A stretch of 64,000 nucleotides of DNA from positions 81,493,444-81,557,443 of the forward strand of contig NC_044558.1 in NCBI RefSeq assembly GCF_007565055.1, written 5' to 3'. Under the pieces are notes generated by a model. The model had not been told where the DNA came from and made no database searches. It saw nothing but the letters and a program-made list of their open reading frames with translations. Below, one piece after another: positions 46,570 through 59,070 of this stretch; within the stretch, counting starts at the first letter, position 1; each line of letters opens with the position of its first letter. Position numbers and translations under genes: made by a program. This DNA comes from Rhinopithecus roxellana (taxonomy: Eukaryota > Chordata > Mammalia > Primates > Cercopithecidae).

Positions 46570-49260
46570 TAAATAAACATTGCCTCCACCTCCACTGACA
46601 ACACTAACCTATGCAAGTCCAGCCATATCATTATATGGCTCAATGGTTTTCACTCAGAAGTCTGTAAGGAATCTGTCCATCTTGAGTGAAACTCTAGCCT
46701 TTAACCAAAACATCCTATTCCAGCTTTCTGCTCTGTTAATCCTATGGAACCTTTTCTTTGCTCCCTCAGGACCTCCAGTCCTCTTTCAGTCTTTGTCCTT
46801 TGTCTTTACTTCCTGGCTTCCATGCTGACTTGGCTTCCTTATGCCCTCCCTCCACCCAGGTTCACCTCTCTCTTCTGTCATCATTACTGTTTCCATGGCC
46901 ACACTCTAGCTCTATCACCCCCAGAAACTATGCTCCCTCCCAAATCTGTGTTGAGCAACCCATTCTTGGACACTGGGTGCTCCCTCCCCTTCCAGCTAAC
47001 TGGCTCCAGGAACTTCATGCAGTAGACTTGCACCCAGTGGCCTGACCCTTTGTTCCCTGTCTGTTGTCCGTAGTTTCTCTCTGTTCTCACCAGAACTCTC
47101 TGGCCCCACCTACTCTCAGTGACACCACACCTTATTCAAACCCAACTCTCCACCTATCCTATCCATGCAGGCACCTAAGTGGCTGAATAATGCCAGCTTT
47201 ATTTAACTCATGGCCATACATTTCAAATGGGCACTGGAGTGGCCCTAAATTCTTCCAAAAGTCTTCAGTACACACATTTTCCCAATACTTTAAATTGCTA
47301 TTTCATCATTTCCCTTTCTCCTCAAATCTCCCATCTTCCCTCTGACTCCCTCACTCGTGGCTGATAACCTGCCAAGAGCCTGCTTCTGATTAAGAAGACA
47401 ACAGAAGCAGGCTGGGCGCAGTGGCTCACACCTGTAATCCCGTCACTTTGGGAGGCCAAGGCAGGTGGATCACGACGTCAAGTGTTCGAGACCAGCCTGA
47501 CCAACATGGTGAAACCCCACTGCTACTAAAAATAGAAAAAGTAGCCGGGCATGGTGGCATGGGCCTGTAATCCCTGCTACTTCAGAGGCTAAGGCAGGAG
47601 AATCGCTTGAACCCGGGAGGCAGAGGTTGCAATGAGCCGAGATCATGCCACTGCACTCCAGCCTGGGCAACAGAGCGAGACTCTGTCTCAAAAAAAAGAA
47701 GCAATTAGATGGCAAGCCCTTCATTTTCCCACTGCAAATCCACTAGGCCACCTGTATTCACACCTGCTACTCCAACAGGGGGTGCGCTGTTGCTGGGAAA
47801 GACCAGCCCTTCCACTTGTGCCCATGAGTACACTTCCTGGGCCTTCTCCAAACGGAATCCTGTAAGTATTCCCTCTCATTGCCACTGTCAATTCCATCCT
47901 AGCTATAGGTCCATTCTCATACAAACATGTTCTGTATCTTCCTCCTTAAAATTGTTTTGGATCTCACAGCCCCACCCCTGCTATCCTCATGCTGTCCCCT
48001 GCCCCTGCAGGCAGGTTTCTTTCCCAACATGCCACAGAAAACATGTTTCTTTCCCAACATGTCCTGCCTCCGTCAGGACAGGGCCCCAAGACAGGGCTGG
48101 AAACACCTGCTTTCTTAGCTGGTCCGTCCCTGCCCCTCACTAGCCACTCCTTGTTTCTTTCACTGCTGACCTCTCTTCTGTTCAGCTTCTAAATCCTGGG
48201 GTGCTTCACGGTTCCTGCTTGGGACCACTTCTTTTCTGAATCTATACCCTCTAAGTAATCTCACCAGTCATGTGATACTCTCACCAGTCATGTGATACTC
48301 TCTCGATGTTGGCTCCCGGTTTTATCTCCAGCCCTGGACTGCTCCATAACCTCTGCTGAAAAGCACTACAACCACATCTCCAAACCAAATTTCCCCTCAA
48401 ACTGTTCCTTCCTCACTCTTCTCCATCTGTGTCAAGTGCACCAACATCCATCCAGATGCATTGTCCTTAATTCTGCTTTCCTCCAGCACCACCAATGCAA
48501 ATCACCGTACACTCTACCTCCTCTCCACAACATAACCCAGCCCTGCCCTCACATCTCTCCAAGGCCACTACAAGCTCCACCCTGTGCAGGCCACGGTCAC
48601 CTCCTGCCTGCACTATTTCAACAGCCTCTCAACCATGGGTCTCTCTGGCTTTCATTCTTGCTCCTTCACAACTGGACCTCTACCAGTAGTCACCCTCATC
48701 TTTTAAAAACATAAGTTAGAGGACGTCACTGCCCTGCTTAATCCTTCCATTGCTCTTTAGAACACACATCCTCTCACTGGCTCACAAGCTGGAGGTGGCC
48801 CAGCCACCGCCTCTTTCCAACCTCACCTCCCGCACTCTCTGCAAACCACACACCAGCCTCCCTCATCTCCTTTCTCGTCTTCAAGCTTGCCAGCCTCATG
48901 TGCCCTCAGCACCTTCACATGAGCCCCCTGCCCAGCTTCTTCCTGGTCCTCAGGGAGCTGGCATCTGCTCAACACCCAGGCCTCAGCACATGCGCTGTCT
49001 TCCCAGAAAGCAGCTCCTGGGCTTGTCAGTTTCAGCTGACTTACCTCTCTGCCCTCACACCTTTCTGATCACCTCTTTCTGCTTAATTTTTGTACAGAAC
49101 ATTACTGCTTACCGCCTGGAATTATTGTGCTCATTTCTGCACATGCTTCCTTTGTTGTGCTCTTCTCCCTGCTCTCTTGAATGCAAGTTCCTTGATCAGC
49201 AGAAACTCCAGAGAATTTATGAATTTGTGAATCTCTGAAACTCCTACATCTCTCTTGTCT
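46570..49260 (+). mobile_element. long L2 LINE, internally deleted, split by an Alu
   Basis: About 2.4 kb of L2 sequence in sense orientation. It includes the pyrimidine-rich pre-reverse-transcriptase part, ggttcctgcttgggaccact (matching the region coding for the polymerase core), the stretch tttaaaaacataagttagag, and a 3' part up to about 49260. The central polymerase-coding part is largely deleted near 47960-48150. An Alu sits at 47410-47698. A 20-bp exact tandem duplication (tctcaccagtcatgtgatac) is at 48259-48298. No functional frame remains. Confidence 0.7.
47410..47698 (+). mobile_element. full-length Alu nested in L2
   Basis: AluS-type with a short A tail, flanked by agaagca on both sides. 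It is the last Alu in the window. The remaining 16 kb has none. Confidence 0.95.
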
Positions 49261-50317
49261 TCCAGTCATTCAAGCACCAAATGTTTACTCAGTGTCTAAC
49301 CTATGTCAGCCTCTGTGCCTTCAGCAGTGCAGAATCATAGCCAGTCCCCTCTCGAGTGCAAGCCACAGTCTAATGGGGAGATAACGTTCATCAAAGGTGT
49401 CCACAAGGAAATGTCAAATAAATCTGCATGAAATGCTCCAAAACAGCCCTGCACAGTGCTCTGAGCACCTCGGAATGGGCTGGAAGTGAGGTTGACCTGG
49501 TCAGGGGTCAGAGGTCAGGGGAGACCACTTTGAACTGATGGCTGAGCTCAGATCTAGAGGAGGCCTCTGCAGGGTGAAGAGAAGATACATGACCTGAGGG
49601 AAAGGCACACGTGGAGGACCATGGTGAGGGGCAGAGGCAAGCATGGGACAGAACAGGGCCAGCTGGGTTGGAGACGCTCAGTGCCAGACGAGAGGGTAGA
49701 AGTTAGGCATCATGATCTTTATATCTTCATAGCAGTGAAAGCCTCCACAGTGGTTAGCTTTTGTCTTAAAATTTGGTAGTAACATCAGATTTCCATTTTA
49801 AATAGAAAACTGTAGCTAAAATACAGAAATTAATGGATGGGTAGAAAGCGAGAGCATCTGGGGGTAAACATGGTAGGGGATCATCTTAGTCATTTGGGTT
49901 GGAAACAACGATCAAAATCTGGACTGAAGCAATGATGATGAGAGAAAAATCCATCAGACTTGGTGACAGTTTCGACACAATGGGTGAGGGACAAGGAAAT
50001 GCCAAGGATGACTCCCAGGTCTTTTACTTGAATAACTGGATAAAGACGGAGCCATTCAGTAAGACAGAAAACTCTAGAAAGACCAAGGTTTGAGGACAAA
50101 GATTGTGACTTCCATTTTAGACATGCTTGTGATATCCGAAAGTGGATGTCAAGGACACCAGCTGGATGGATGGAACCGACACTGAGATAAGAAATCAGGA
50201 CTTTATTAAGGTATACATGTGCGAGCCATTAACATTTAGATGGTAACTTAAACAGGGGGAGGGAATAAGACTGCCTACCAAGAAAGGGTGAAAAGGGAAG
50301 AGGGCCCTGGGACTAAG
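49261..50317. other. intronic, no exon seen
   Basis: The duplicated-looking phrase tcaggggtcagaggtcaggg is at about 49501. No exon is recognised. Confidence 0.45.
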
Positions 50318-50570
50318 CTACGGGAGACCAACATTTAATGACTCAGTTTGAAAGAAGCCAAGTAGAAGAGCACATACTGAATGATTCTGCTTACATAAAG
50401 TTGAAAACAAGCAAAATACAACAGAGGAGACAGAGGGGCTAATGACTGGAAAGATGCATGAGGGAATTTCTAGGGATTGTTGCCATGTGCTGTCTTTATC
50501 TGGGCACTGGTGCACACAGGTGTGCTCATCTCACAGCTGTGAAAATTCATCACACTGTAGCCCTATTTAT
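50318..50570 (+). mobile_element. L1M 3' end fragment
   Basis: atgattctgcttacataaag, gactggaaagatgcatgagg and tgaaaattcatcacactgta are L1M 3' wording. Confidence 0.65.
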
Positions 50571-53384
50571 AATCTGCATGTTAGACTTCAAGGAAAAGTT
50601 CAGGGAAGAAATAAAAATGAGAGGAATTCCAATGAAAGGGAAAGACTGAAACTATGGGAGAGAAAAGAAGTAACAGAAAGGGCCAGTGGAGACGGGATCC
50701 AAAGCTCCATGAGAGGAATGAGCCCTGGAGAGGGGAAAAACGTGCCTCCGTGAACAGGTGAAGGCAGGAAGTGGTGTGTGTGTTTAAGTAGAAACTGAGA
50801 GTCCCTGGCTGCTGGGAAGCAGGAAGCAAGGCCATCTACTGAGAAGAGGGCAACGGGGAGCCTGGAGGTTTGAGGAGAACAGGTGTGGTGGTTTGAGGTG
50901 GTGTGAGATGGTTATCTGGAGGGCAGGAGAATGGCGTGACCTGAGAAACGTAGGGGGACTGCCAGCAGCACTGGGGGTGGGCATGGATTTGGCTCAGGGC
51001 TTAGTTCCTCAGGGACTGCATGGGGAAGGCAGATAGCTAAGTTTCTGCAAAACTGAGTTTTTGCCAAATGAGAATCATCAAAGGACAAACGGGCCTTCCT
51101 TCTAAAGGAAATCATCCCCTATCCCAATCCAAATCTCTACCTTCACATGCTGACAGAATCATAGACCACCACGGTCTTCACAGTGATACCCTCAGCTGGG
51201 TCTTCCAAGCCTCAGGAACGCTTGTGTGACCTCACCCCAAGTTGCTATGTGGCTACTGCCCCCTTCGCCATGTTCAATCTATGTCTGACCTGCAGCTAGC
51301 TCTGCTCTTGAAACAAAATGCCACACAGAGAAGGCAGAACCCATCAGAGAACTCCCTCCAATTCCAGTCAAACTCTCATTGTACATGTGCTGCCCAACTC
51401 CAGCCCTTTCTTCCTTTTACAAATGGAAGAAGTGTCCATGTCCTACTTAAGATTCAGCCCAACACCACTACTCTCTGGATGTCTGGACTGAGCTTTTCTT
51501 TTTTTATCTTGAATACATTATCTGAAATTTGGACTGCTGGCTCAGAAAAATCTAAAGTCATTTTTAAATAACTATATAATTACTTTGTCATAAAAGTCAA
51601 GGGAAAATTACCTCTTTTCTTATTTTTGAGACAACTGTTCTGATTTTAAGAAACCTGTAAATATCACAGATCTTTCAGGAGCATTATGAGTACAGGTCTT
51701 CCTATGAAGCACTAACTGTACATAATCCCCCTCTGCAATAGCAGACTCTGACAGTAAAATCAATTTCAACAGAGATCAAATTAATTTCCTACCCAGAACC
51801 AGAGCTATCAGAATGTGTGGTATATAATTTTGCCACTCAAAGGCATAAGGGCACACTTTCTGGGAAAGATAAAAGCGAAAAAGAACTGAGAAGATGACAT
51901 GTCGGCCTCCACTCCCTACCAAAAATAACCACCACCAACTGCGATGAGTAGAGATGACCATGTGATTCATCTTCCCCACACGCATACAGCAGGCAATTGT
52001 GTCACGGGGGCTGGGTAAGATTCTCTAAGAAAGATAATCAAAGGGCCTTGGCTCAGGAGACGATGCACTAGGCCAGTAATCATAAAATATAAAGGATCCA
52101 CATTAACTTCTTAGCCCCTTAATTAATGGGAAAGGTTTTATAAAAAGATCCCTATATCCTTAGTCCTCTAACACATGTTGATTATTTGACATAGATAAGT
52201 AATACAGAGAAGCCAACCCACCCTTACACAGACCTGGAAGAGAGCTGTTATTGAGGCAACAGTCCTGGAAGCCGACCTCTGAGGCATAGGGTCAGAGCTG
52301 CAAGCACACAGGCACATGTTCCACATTTACTTAGCGTCTAGCATCTGTTGGGCAGTAAGCTAGGCTCCGGAGGATCTGATGAACAAAACAGACATGGCCT
52401 CTGCACTTATGTGGTTTACATTTGAGGAGGGGAAGGTGACGGTTCCAGCACATGTGAGCGGAGATTTGACAGAGGCATTACAGCTGATGAGCCAGGGGCA
52501 TCCTAAGTAGTCTCAGCATGGTAATGAAGATTTCTAGTTGACTCTACTTTTAAGCTGAAACCCAAAGGACAAAGTGAAGTGGCCACATAAAGAAAAGGAG
52601 GGCATAGCATGTATACAGAGGTCATCAGATGCCAAGCCCCAGAAAGTGGAGTCCAGCAGGCAGAAACAGGAGTCATACAGCAGGGTCTTTTAGCCACAGA
52701 AACTCTTATCTGGAGTGACCAAGGCAACTCTGTAGGATTTATTTTTGAAAAAATGTAAGCATTATAGTTACAAGACACCCAGGAGATAGTAGTCCACCTA
52801 TAAAGACCAACAGAGACTTAAAGGTCTTCCTATGAAGTCCTGTAAGCTCAGGACTCTATCTTTTAAGAAAAACAGAAGGCATTTAAAGTTGGAAGCCTGT
52901 GGAAAGTGTCACAGGGCCCAAGGACTGGGAAGGACCCGATCCATAAACATACAAAGGGATAAAGTATAAGAAAGGCTCCTGTGGGGTATTAGAAAACAAA
53001 GGTTGCACAGGAAATCAGCTCCTGAGATGGCTGATACACCCTGCACTTCTAGGAGGAACTTCTGACCTTAGGAGCCCTCCTGCAAATGTTACCTCCCGTT
53101 CTGGAACAGGGAACACTCCTTGGCTCCAGCATTTGCTGTCCAATGCAGTTTCCCAAAACTGTATGATTTCATTTGAAGTCCTCACTTCACTTAACACGTG
53201 TTTTTTCCTTCAGACACCCACACCGTCTCTGAGCCTCCCTCCCAGTGTAGCCAAAAAAATAAATCAAGAGCCAAATCCCCGTGTTCTAATTGCAGTACCA
53301 AGTGCTGATACTCATTCCAGCACTAATTCATCAATGTTGCATCTGGATTCGCTGGAGCTCTGAGGAAGAAAGGCAAAAAGTATA
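50571..53384. other. intronic, no exon accepted
   Basis: One minus-strand stretch (about 53100-53195) is open and followed by a gtaaca donor-like site, but it has no pyrimidine-rich acceptor and is not needed for phase. No named repeat is recognised. Confidence 0.45.
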
Positions 53385-53815
53385 CTGGGTTAAATAGTGT
53401 CTCCCCAAAATTCATATCCACCCAGAACCTCAGGGTGTGACCTTATTTGGAAACAGGGTCTTTGCAGATGTAATTAAGATGACATCATAACATGTTAGTG
53501 TGAGCCCTAAATCCAATGCCTCGTATCCTTATAAAACAGAGGAGATGGAGATTCAGACACACACACACAGACGCAGAAAAAGGCCACGTGGGGATGGCTG
53601 CACAGAGTGAAGTGATATGTCTACAAGCCAAGGAAGGCCAAAGACTAAGAGGCAAAGGATTCTCCCATAAAGCCTTCAGAGGGAGCATGGCCCTGCTGCC
53701 ACCTGAATCCAGAATTCCAGCCTCCAGAACTGTGAGACAATACATTTCTATTGTTTTAAGCCTCCCAGCTTCTGGTACTTTGATACAGCAGCCCAAGGAA
53801 ACTACAAGAAGGATA
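53385..53815 (+). mobile_element. ancient interspersed repeat, family not assigned
   Basis: Best preserved copy of the group also at 7863-8260: gtgaccttatttggaaacag, gtctttgcagatgtaattaa, gcctccagaactgtgagaca and tgatacagcagcccaaggaa. Confidence 0.65.
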
Positions 53816-54814
53816 TGGCATGCTCTCAGTGACATTTTGCCATTACAGTCCTTACCTCCATCTGGGCTCTATGTACACAAGGGGTATTGTTTATTGTTTG
53901 GTGATGGTGAAGGAATGGTGTTTATTTCACACTTCACCCAAGCCCTTTTAGCTCTAAAAACCTGGAGTGATTTCACCTTTAATCACTTCCAAAAAAAGAA
54001 GTTGCATATTTCACTTAAATATTTTTACTTAAGAGATTAGGAGATATTTCATAGAAAAATCTTTATTTTTCCCTTCCTTTCCAATAGTTTTATTCTTTGC
54101 TTCTGTCTCCTAAGGAAACAAAAAAATCACAAACAGTATCTCCAGTCTTCACCTCTGACACCAAAAAAGTGAATGACACATACATACTTCTGTGGCTGGC
54201 AGCCTGGGGAAAGGGTGAGCAGTGGCTTCACAATTAGACCAGCCAGAGTGAATGGGGAGTTTGTATATAATACATATAACATGGGGCACCCAGCCTACTT
54301 CAGTCCATCACACACAAGTGGGCTTTGTCCTGGTAATGCAGGAATGAGCTTCGTTCCCTCCATGGCCAGGCAATCAGGACAGGGCCCTGCAATCTAATTG
54401 GCCGCTGCAAAAGCTACCCATCAATTACAGAGCCCGCCCCCAACGACATTCTGTCCATTCTGTCTAATTTCCAGATGAACATTTTTCCCCATTCCTGCCT
54501 GCTCTCCTTAGGTTTCGCGCCTTAAATTTCCACTCTGTGAAAGTATCCTTTCCCATCACGGGCAAAGCCATAATTTTGTAGAGCTAAGAGATGTAAAGCC
54601 CTTCTTGAGGCCATGAAGCTCTTAAGAGACACAGCTAAATTTGAGCTTGTTTTACAGAGCATTCTATCTCCAAAATCTTGAATTGCTATGCACCTCCAGC
54701 TCCGTGTGTCCATACACGTTCTCCCTAACTTCCACCACTCATGCTCACACTCAGCCCACTTGAAGCAATCTTTTACCCCAAGAAGCAGCAGTTTCTGCCA
54801 ACAAACTACACTGC
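53816..54814. other. intronic, no exon accepted
   Basis: A donor-like site (rc of gtccttacctcc at 53850-53861) is present, but every frame in the preceding 100 bases has a stop. No named repeat is recognised. Confidence 0.45.
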
Positions 54815-55020
54815 AGCAGAAACACTTTGTAATTCAAGTTTCAGCTCTCCCACTTACTAACAGTGTAACCTCAAGCAAGTTATTCAACCCTAAGACTCAT
54901 TTCCTCAATACCTAGACTTGTATCTCTTAAGGTTGCTTTGAAATTACACTATCTGAGCAACAGCTTCTTGTCTGTAAAATGGGCTTGTAATCCCAACCTC
55001 CTCAGATTACTGAGTATGCA
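54815..55020 (+). mobile_element. MIR
   Basis: agctctcccacttactaaca, cctcaagcaagttattcaac and ttgtctgtaaaatgggct in forward MIR order, with a small insertion. Confidence 0.8.
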
Positions 55021-55339
55021 AATACTACATTTTCATCATTGCCTCTACCATAACAGATGTTCCTTGCCCCCTGGTTATGCTCCAGCTGAAACTCTTCCTG
55101 AATAAACTAGCTAAGCACCCACTGATCTAGATCTTCCTTCTCAACATGTTCTCACAATTTATAGTACAATTCCTGTTGATTAATGTTCATCTAGGTAGGC
55201 GCTCCATGAAGGCTCCAAATGACCAACATGTGGTTATCACGGGTAAAAGTTCTATTCAAAGTGTAAGAGAGACCAATGGATTTTAACATACCAGAGTACG
55301 AAAAGTTCATGACTATAGTTTCAGACTGCACGTTGCAAC

Positions 55340-55845
55340 TAACCTGTAGGCATCTACCACTTGTCAAGTTTTGGTGTCATGTCACAGATAAAGCCACAAT
55401 TATCTGAAAAGGCTACTAAAATCCCTTTTCCAACTACATTATCTATGCAAGGCCGGATTTCTTCATCTACTTCAACCAAAACAACATATTGCAAGAGACT
55501 GAATACAGAAGCAGATGTCTTTTATTTAAACTCCATACATTTAAAGAGTTGCCAAAATGTAAATATTGCCACTCTTCCTACTAAATGTTTTCTGTTTCAG
55601 AAAATAGCTATTTTTCATAAAAATGTCATTTATGTTAGCATGTAATGAGTTTATAATTTTTAAATAAATAAGTATCTTTGTAAAATTTTAGTCTTCATTT
55701 CTATTACAATAAGTATCAAAGCCTGCGACCCACATAAACTTAAAAGTTCTCTGGAGTCCTTAAAAATGGTTTTTAAAGTGTAAGGAAGGCCAGACACAAA
55801 AAGGGGCTGAGAATCCATCTTAAACCCACTTTTTTTGAAGACTGA
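55340..55845 (+). mobile_element. hAT-Charlie transposon 3' part with transposase tail relic
   Basis: Contains ctgaaaaggctactaaaatc, caaccaaaacaacatattgc, tttttcataaaaatgtcatt and gacccacataaacttaaaag in the order I know for the 3' part of Charlie-type elements. A short plus-strand open frame at 55361-55645 is the remains of that region, not a host gene. The element stops about 30 bases from the donor of the exon at 55876-55956. Confidence 0.65.
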
Positions 55846-55875
55846 AAGTATGCAAACTGTAAGATGACCACTTAC

Positions 55876-55956
55876 GTGTAGTCAGTAATTTTCATCATCA
55901 AACATTCCTCTTCCAGACATAAGAAAAACACCCCCTGAAAGTCCTCCAAAATAATT
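55876..55956 (-). CDS. internal exon of unrecognised multi-exon gene
   Basis: 81 bases, donor TACAC|gtaagt, acceptor ...acaaaacttgag with an upstream pyrimidine stretch. It completes the TT left by the exon at 56080-56222, reading KVLIILEDFQGVFFLCLEEE across the junction, and ends two bases into a codon that the exon at 39621-39791 completes. A nearer acceptor (ggaggactttcag) would break the frame, so the farther one is chosen. Confidence 0.75.
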
Positions 55957-56079
55957 CTCAAGTTTTGTACATGAGAGGACTGAGAGGTAAACACTACAAG
56001 AAAGAACTCTCCCAAAGAGATGCTTTATGAAGGATTCAGAATGTATTCCATCTGGCACAATTCACTAAGGTATTCTTAC

Positions 56080-56222
56080 AAGACCTTGGTATCCGGCTGG
56101 TGGGCCATGCATCTATCTGACACTGTTCTCGCTGACATCATGGGTGCCCCATTCATGTGGAGAAAGTATGTTCCCTCCAGCTCAGTTAGGAACTCCTCTT
56201 CCTCAAAAATGATCAGGAAGTC
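56080..56222 (-). CDS. internal exon of unrecognised multi-exon gene
   Basis: 143 bases between acceptor gagctttgatttctag and donor GTCTT|gtaaga. It is open only in one frame and encodes 47 residues, starting DFLIIFEEEEFLTELEGTYF, with an acidic run, then MNGAPMMSARTVSDRCMAHQ. It starts in phase 0, as required by the exon at 56376-56463. It is one of the best-supported exons. Confidence 0.8.
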
Positions 56223-56375
56223 CTAGAAATCAAAGCTCTCAAATTCTAATTTGGCAAGTCTCAGCAGATAAAACAACTCCAAGGGAACCTCTGCTTAGCC
56301 TTTTTCCACAGGTCTTGGCACACACCCAAAAAATAAGTAAAAGGAAAGGCTGTTTAGGTATCAGGACATACATAC

Positions 56376-56463
56376 CGCCAAAGGAACCAGATTAAGAGGG
56401 CATTTGTTCTGTTCAAGACCACCTCTCTCCATAAGCCTCAGGTATGTGGGAACACAGCAGATG
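56376..56463 (-). CDS. internal exon of unrecognised multi-exon gene
   Basis: 88 bases. Donor TTGGCG|gtatgt is good. The acceptor gaggtagattcag is poor in pyrimidines, and another AG five bases upstream (ggtag) would add one codon in the same phase. It encodes about 29 residues, including LMERGGLEQNKCPLNLVPLA. One leading base completes a codon from the exon at 57433-57614, and the exon ends in phase 0. Confidence 0.65.
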
Positions 56464-57432
56464 CTGAATCTACCTCCTCACTAGCCTCCACTACACCTTT
56501 AGAAAAGTGCAGTCTAAAACACATATAACTTGGTATAGGAAGACTTACTCAAGTTACAGAGGTCTCGTTCACTTAATCTTTGCTTAACTATTTGCCTTAG
56601 AATAACTTAATTATGGCAGTCACTGGTAACTCACTGATTAGGACTGTGGAATGTCAGATCCCTTCTATTTTGCTTCCACCATCATCAATAGTTCTGAAAT
56701 TGAAGATTCTGGCTGCCCAGGGTAGATTCATATCCCAAAGAGGCCCTTCACATTCCCCACTCTTGAAGAAGCCAGGGCTCTTTTCCCCATTACAGTGCCT
56801 GCATGTACCCTGGGCCACCTCAATGATAACAGGTCACAGTGAAGCCCCACCTTGTAGGGTCCTAGACCTCTCTCCTTGGCAATGGGCTTTCAGAGTCTCT
56901 GAAAGAGTGTCCTTCTCTGACTTCGTCAAACCCTCTTAAGTGGCCACTAAGGCCTGTAGCTACTCAACTTCTCACACTTCATCTCTTCTGGCTGACAGCA
57001 CCTCGGAAGGTCCAACTGCCAGGTCTTTTTTCTCAGGTGTGCTTATCACTCACAGAAGTGAACTTGAGTTTCTTTGTCTTTCCGGGCTGACTTCAGTTAC
57101 TAGAGGCTGGAGGTGGTCAAAACTGAGAGGAGAAGAGTTTCACTCAGAGTAGCCCAAGCACACCCGTAATTCCCAGGTCTAAATCTCTATGGTCAAATCC
57201 TCCACAACACAAAGCCCAGCCTCAGAAGATATTGCAGGTTCTGTTGACTCAAAGGCCTGCCAGTTCAGGCACCAATGTATTCTGCTGTAGTCACTGGAGT
57301 ACAGGCACTTCTGAAAAGTGGAATGACCTCTAAAAGTGGACTCCTCAAAAGAACATTAGTCTCTGCCTATTGGCTGTCATTCATGCAGCATCTTGGAAAC
57401 ACGCCCTGACAGGAATTCAAATGTGCCCTTAC

Positions 57433-57614
57433 CTGTGGCTCAAGTAGCAGCCAGCATTTCCTGAACATGCTGTTAGTAACCACAGCCTCTGTGATAATAG
57501 GAACAACTTCCCCAAGGGTTCTGAAGTCAACTTTTGAGTTTCGTCAAAAGAAGTTCTAACTCTGAGCAGGATTCTCCAATTTAGGATATCAGCCAGGGTA
57601 TACTCCTCTCCTTT
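57433..57614 (-). CDS. internal exon of unrecognised multi-exon gene
   Basis: 182 bases with acceptor tttgcactcattctag and donor CACAG|gtaagg, both good. It is fully open in this frame and encodes 60 residues, including KGEEYTLADILNWRILLRVR and LFLLSQRLWLLTACSGNAGC, a leucine-rich helical-looking stretch. It starts in phase 0, matching the exon at 61934-62029. A second frame is partly open across the same bases but stops three times. Confidence 0.8.
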
Positions 57615-58309
57615 CTAGAATGAGTGCAAACTTTAAAATCCGCTCCAGATTGAAAAGAGAGGATTTTACATCACTTCTGATGCCTTCCTGTGCACAGCCC
57701 TGCCACCAGATGGCTAGAAAAGCCTGTGACTCAGCTTGACTCCTGAGCTCTAGTAGAGAAACCGACAACAGTCTTTCCAGACACTCCCAGTACCTCGTCT
57801 ACACCTTTAGACCATTTTCCTACTTGGTCCCCAGGTATCTGGGACCCTCGCCTCCTTCTCCTCTTTCCTTACTGCCCCCCCACACTTCCTTAGACCCTAC
57901 ACACCAAAGTTCTAGGTTCCCTGATTTCTCTCACAACAGACAAGTTCAATGGCTAATGATTTGGGCTCTGGGTTTTAAAGAGCTACAGGGAAGATATGCT
58001 TCATTTTGTCCTGCGGAAATTCGTCTTTGCATGACTTAGCCTAACGAATCCTAATGGAGAAAAGATAAAAGACAAAAGAAGCTGTGTCTGATTTTTCTTT
58101 AACAAGAAATTACCACAGACTATGAAATTAGGTCCAGAGAAAGGCAACAGAAGTTATTGAGGGAATGACGCCAAGTTTTCTCCTGAGTCTGAGAAGAAAA
58201 TCTGAGAAGGCTAAGTGCATGTGTTATCAGGGTGATCAAGGATGACACAGGCATCCATTCTGTAGCTTTCCTTCAGCCAAGTCCTCTCACAAAATGACCT
58301 CTGGAATGA

Positions 58310-58500
58310 CATCACTGGGTGTAGGCCTCTGCTCTGCCACCTGCTATGTGACTGTGGCTGATCTGACCAAGCTGCAAACATATGGATAATAATGTCTACA
58401 ACACTTTGCTGGGGTAATTAAAGAAGATAATAAACATGAAAGTACCTATCAAGAGTGCCCACAGCATAGCTGAGGCTAAACGAATGTTAGTTTCCTTATT
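58310..58500 (+). mobile_element. MIR fragment
   Basis: Forward MIR: tgctctgccacctgctatgt, aatgtctacaacactttgct and cacagcatagctgaggctaa. Confidence 0.65.
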
Positions 58501-58924
58501 TCCTTTATTTTAATTAGTACATGACACATTCATTCATTTGCCAAGAATGTCATTTCACAGGCAGAGGCTTCCAAACACCTGATGATCTAATCTCCCTGTA
58601 ATTAGGGTTCTTCCTCCATTCAAGGTGAAACCCTGCCTTTATTCCTAGGTGTCTGCTGCTCCCTGTTCCTACCCATAACTTTTCCCTTCTTGACCCTCTA
58701 GTGACAGGATTGCTTTTTAAAAAATACTACTTTAGTGAGATTTCCCCATGGTTTGCACTCCACTACTTTGTTTTCTGCTCTTCAACCCCATATACAGAAA
58801 CGCCTGAGTAATGGGACACAATGATTAGCTTCAGTGATAGCCCCTACATGAACCCCACATACAAGGCCTAAGTTTATCTTATCTATCTAGTAAACGTGTA
58901 ACATACACATGCACTAAGAACCAT

Positions 58925-59070
58925 AATAATTTGGTGGGTAGAACACCGGACTTGCAGCTCAAAAGGCCTAAGGTCAAAATCTTCACCTAATACTAAATAG
59001 TTGTCTGACTGAAGTCACTGATTCTGACCAGCCTCAGTTTATTCAGCTATGAAACAGAGAGAAGTCCCAC
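58925..59070 (+). mobile_element. MIR-family fragment
   Basis: gggtagaacaccggacttgc then aatagttgtctgactgaagt and tcagtttattcagctatgaa: forward MIR, diverged. The tRNA-like opening is part of the SINE and not a tRNA gene. Confidence 0.6.

Noticed and set aside
53015..53197. Minus-strand open stretch followed by a gtaaca site
   Set aside because: There is no pyrimidine-rich acceptor, and the exon at 55876-55956 already joins the exon at 39621-39791 in phase.
57540..57720. Second minus-strand open frame across and beside the exon at 57433-57614
   Set aside because: It has three stops within 30 codons. The chosen frame is fully open between two good splice sites and fits the neighbouring phases.
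58925..58975. tRNA-like opening sequence
   Set aside because: It is the tRNA-derived head of a MIR-family SINE, without a complete cloverleaf.
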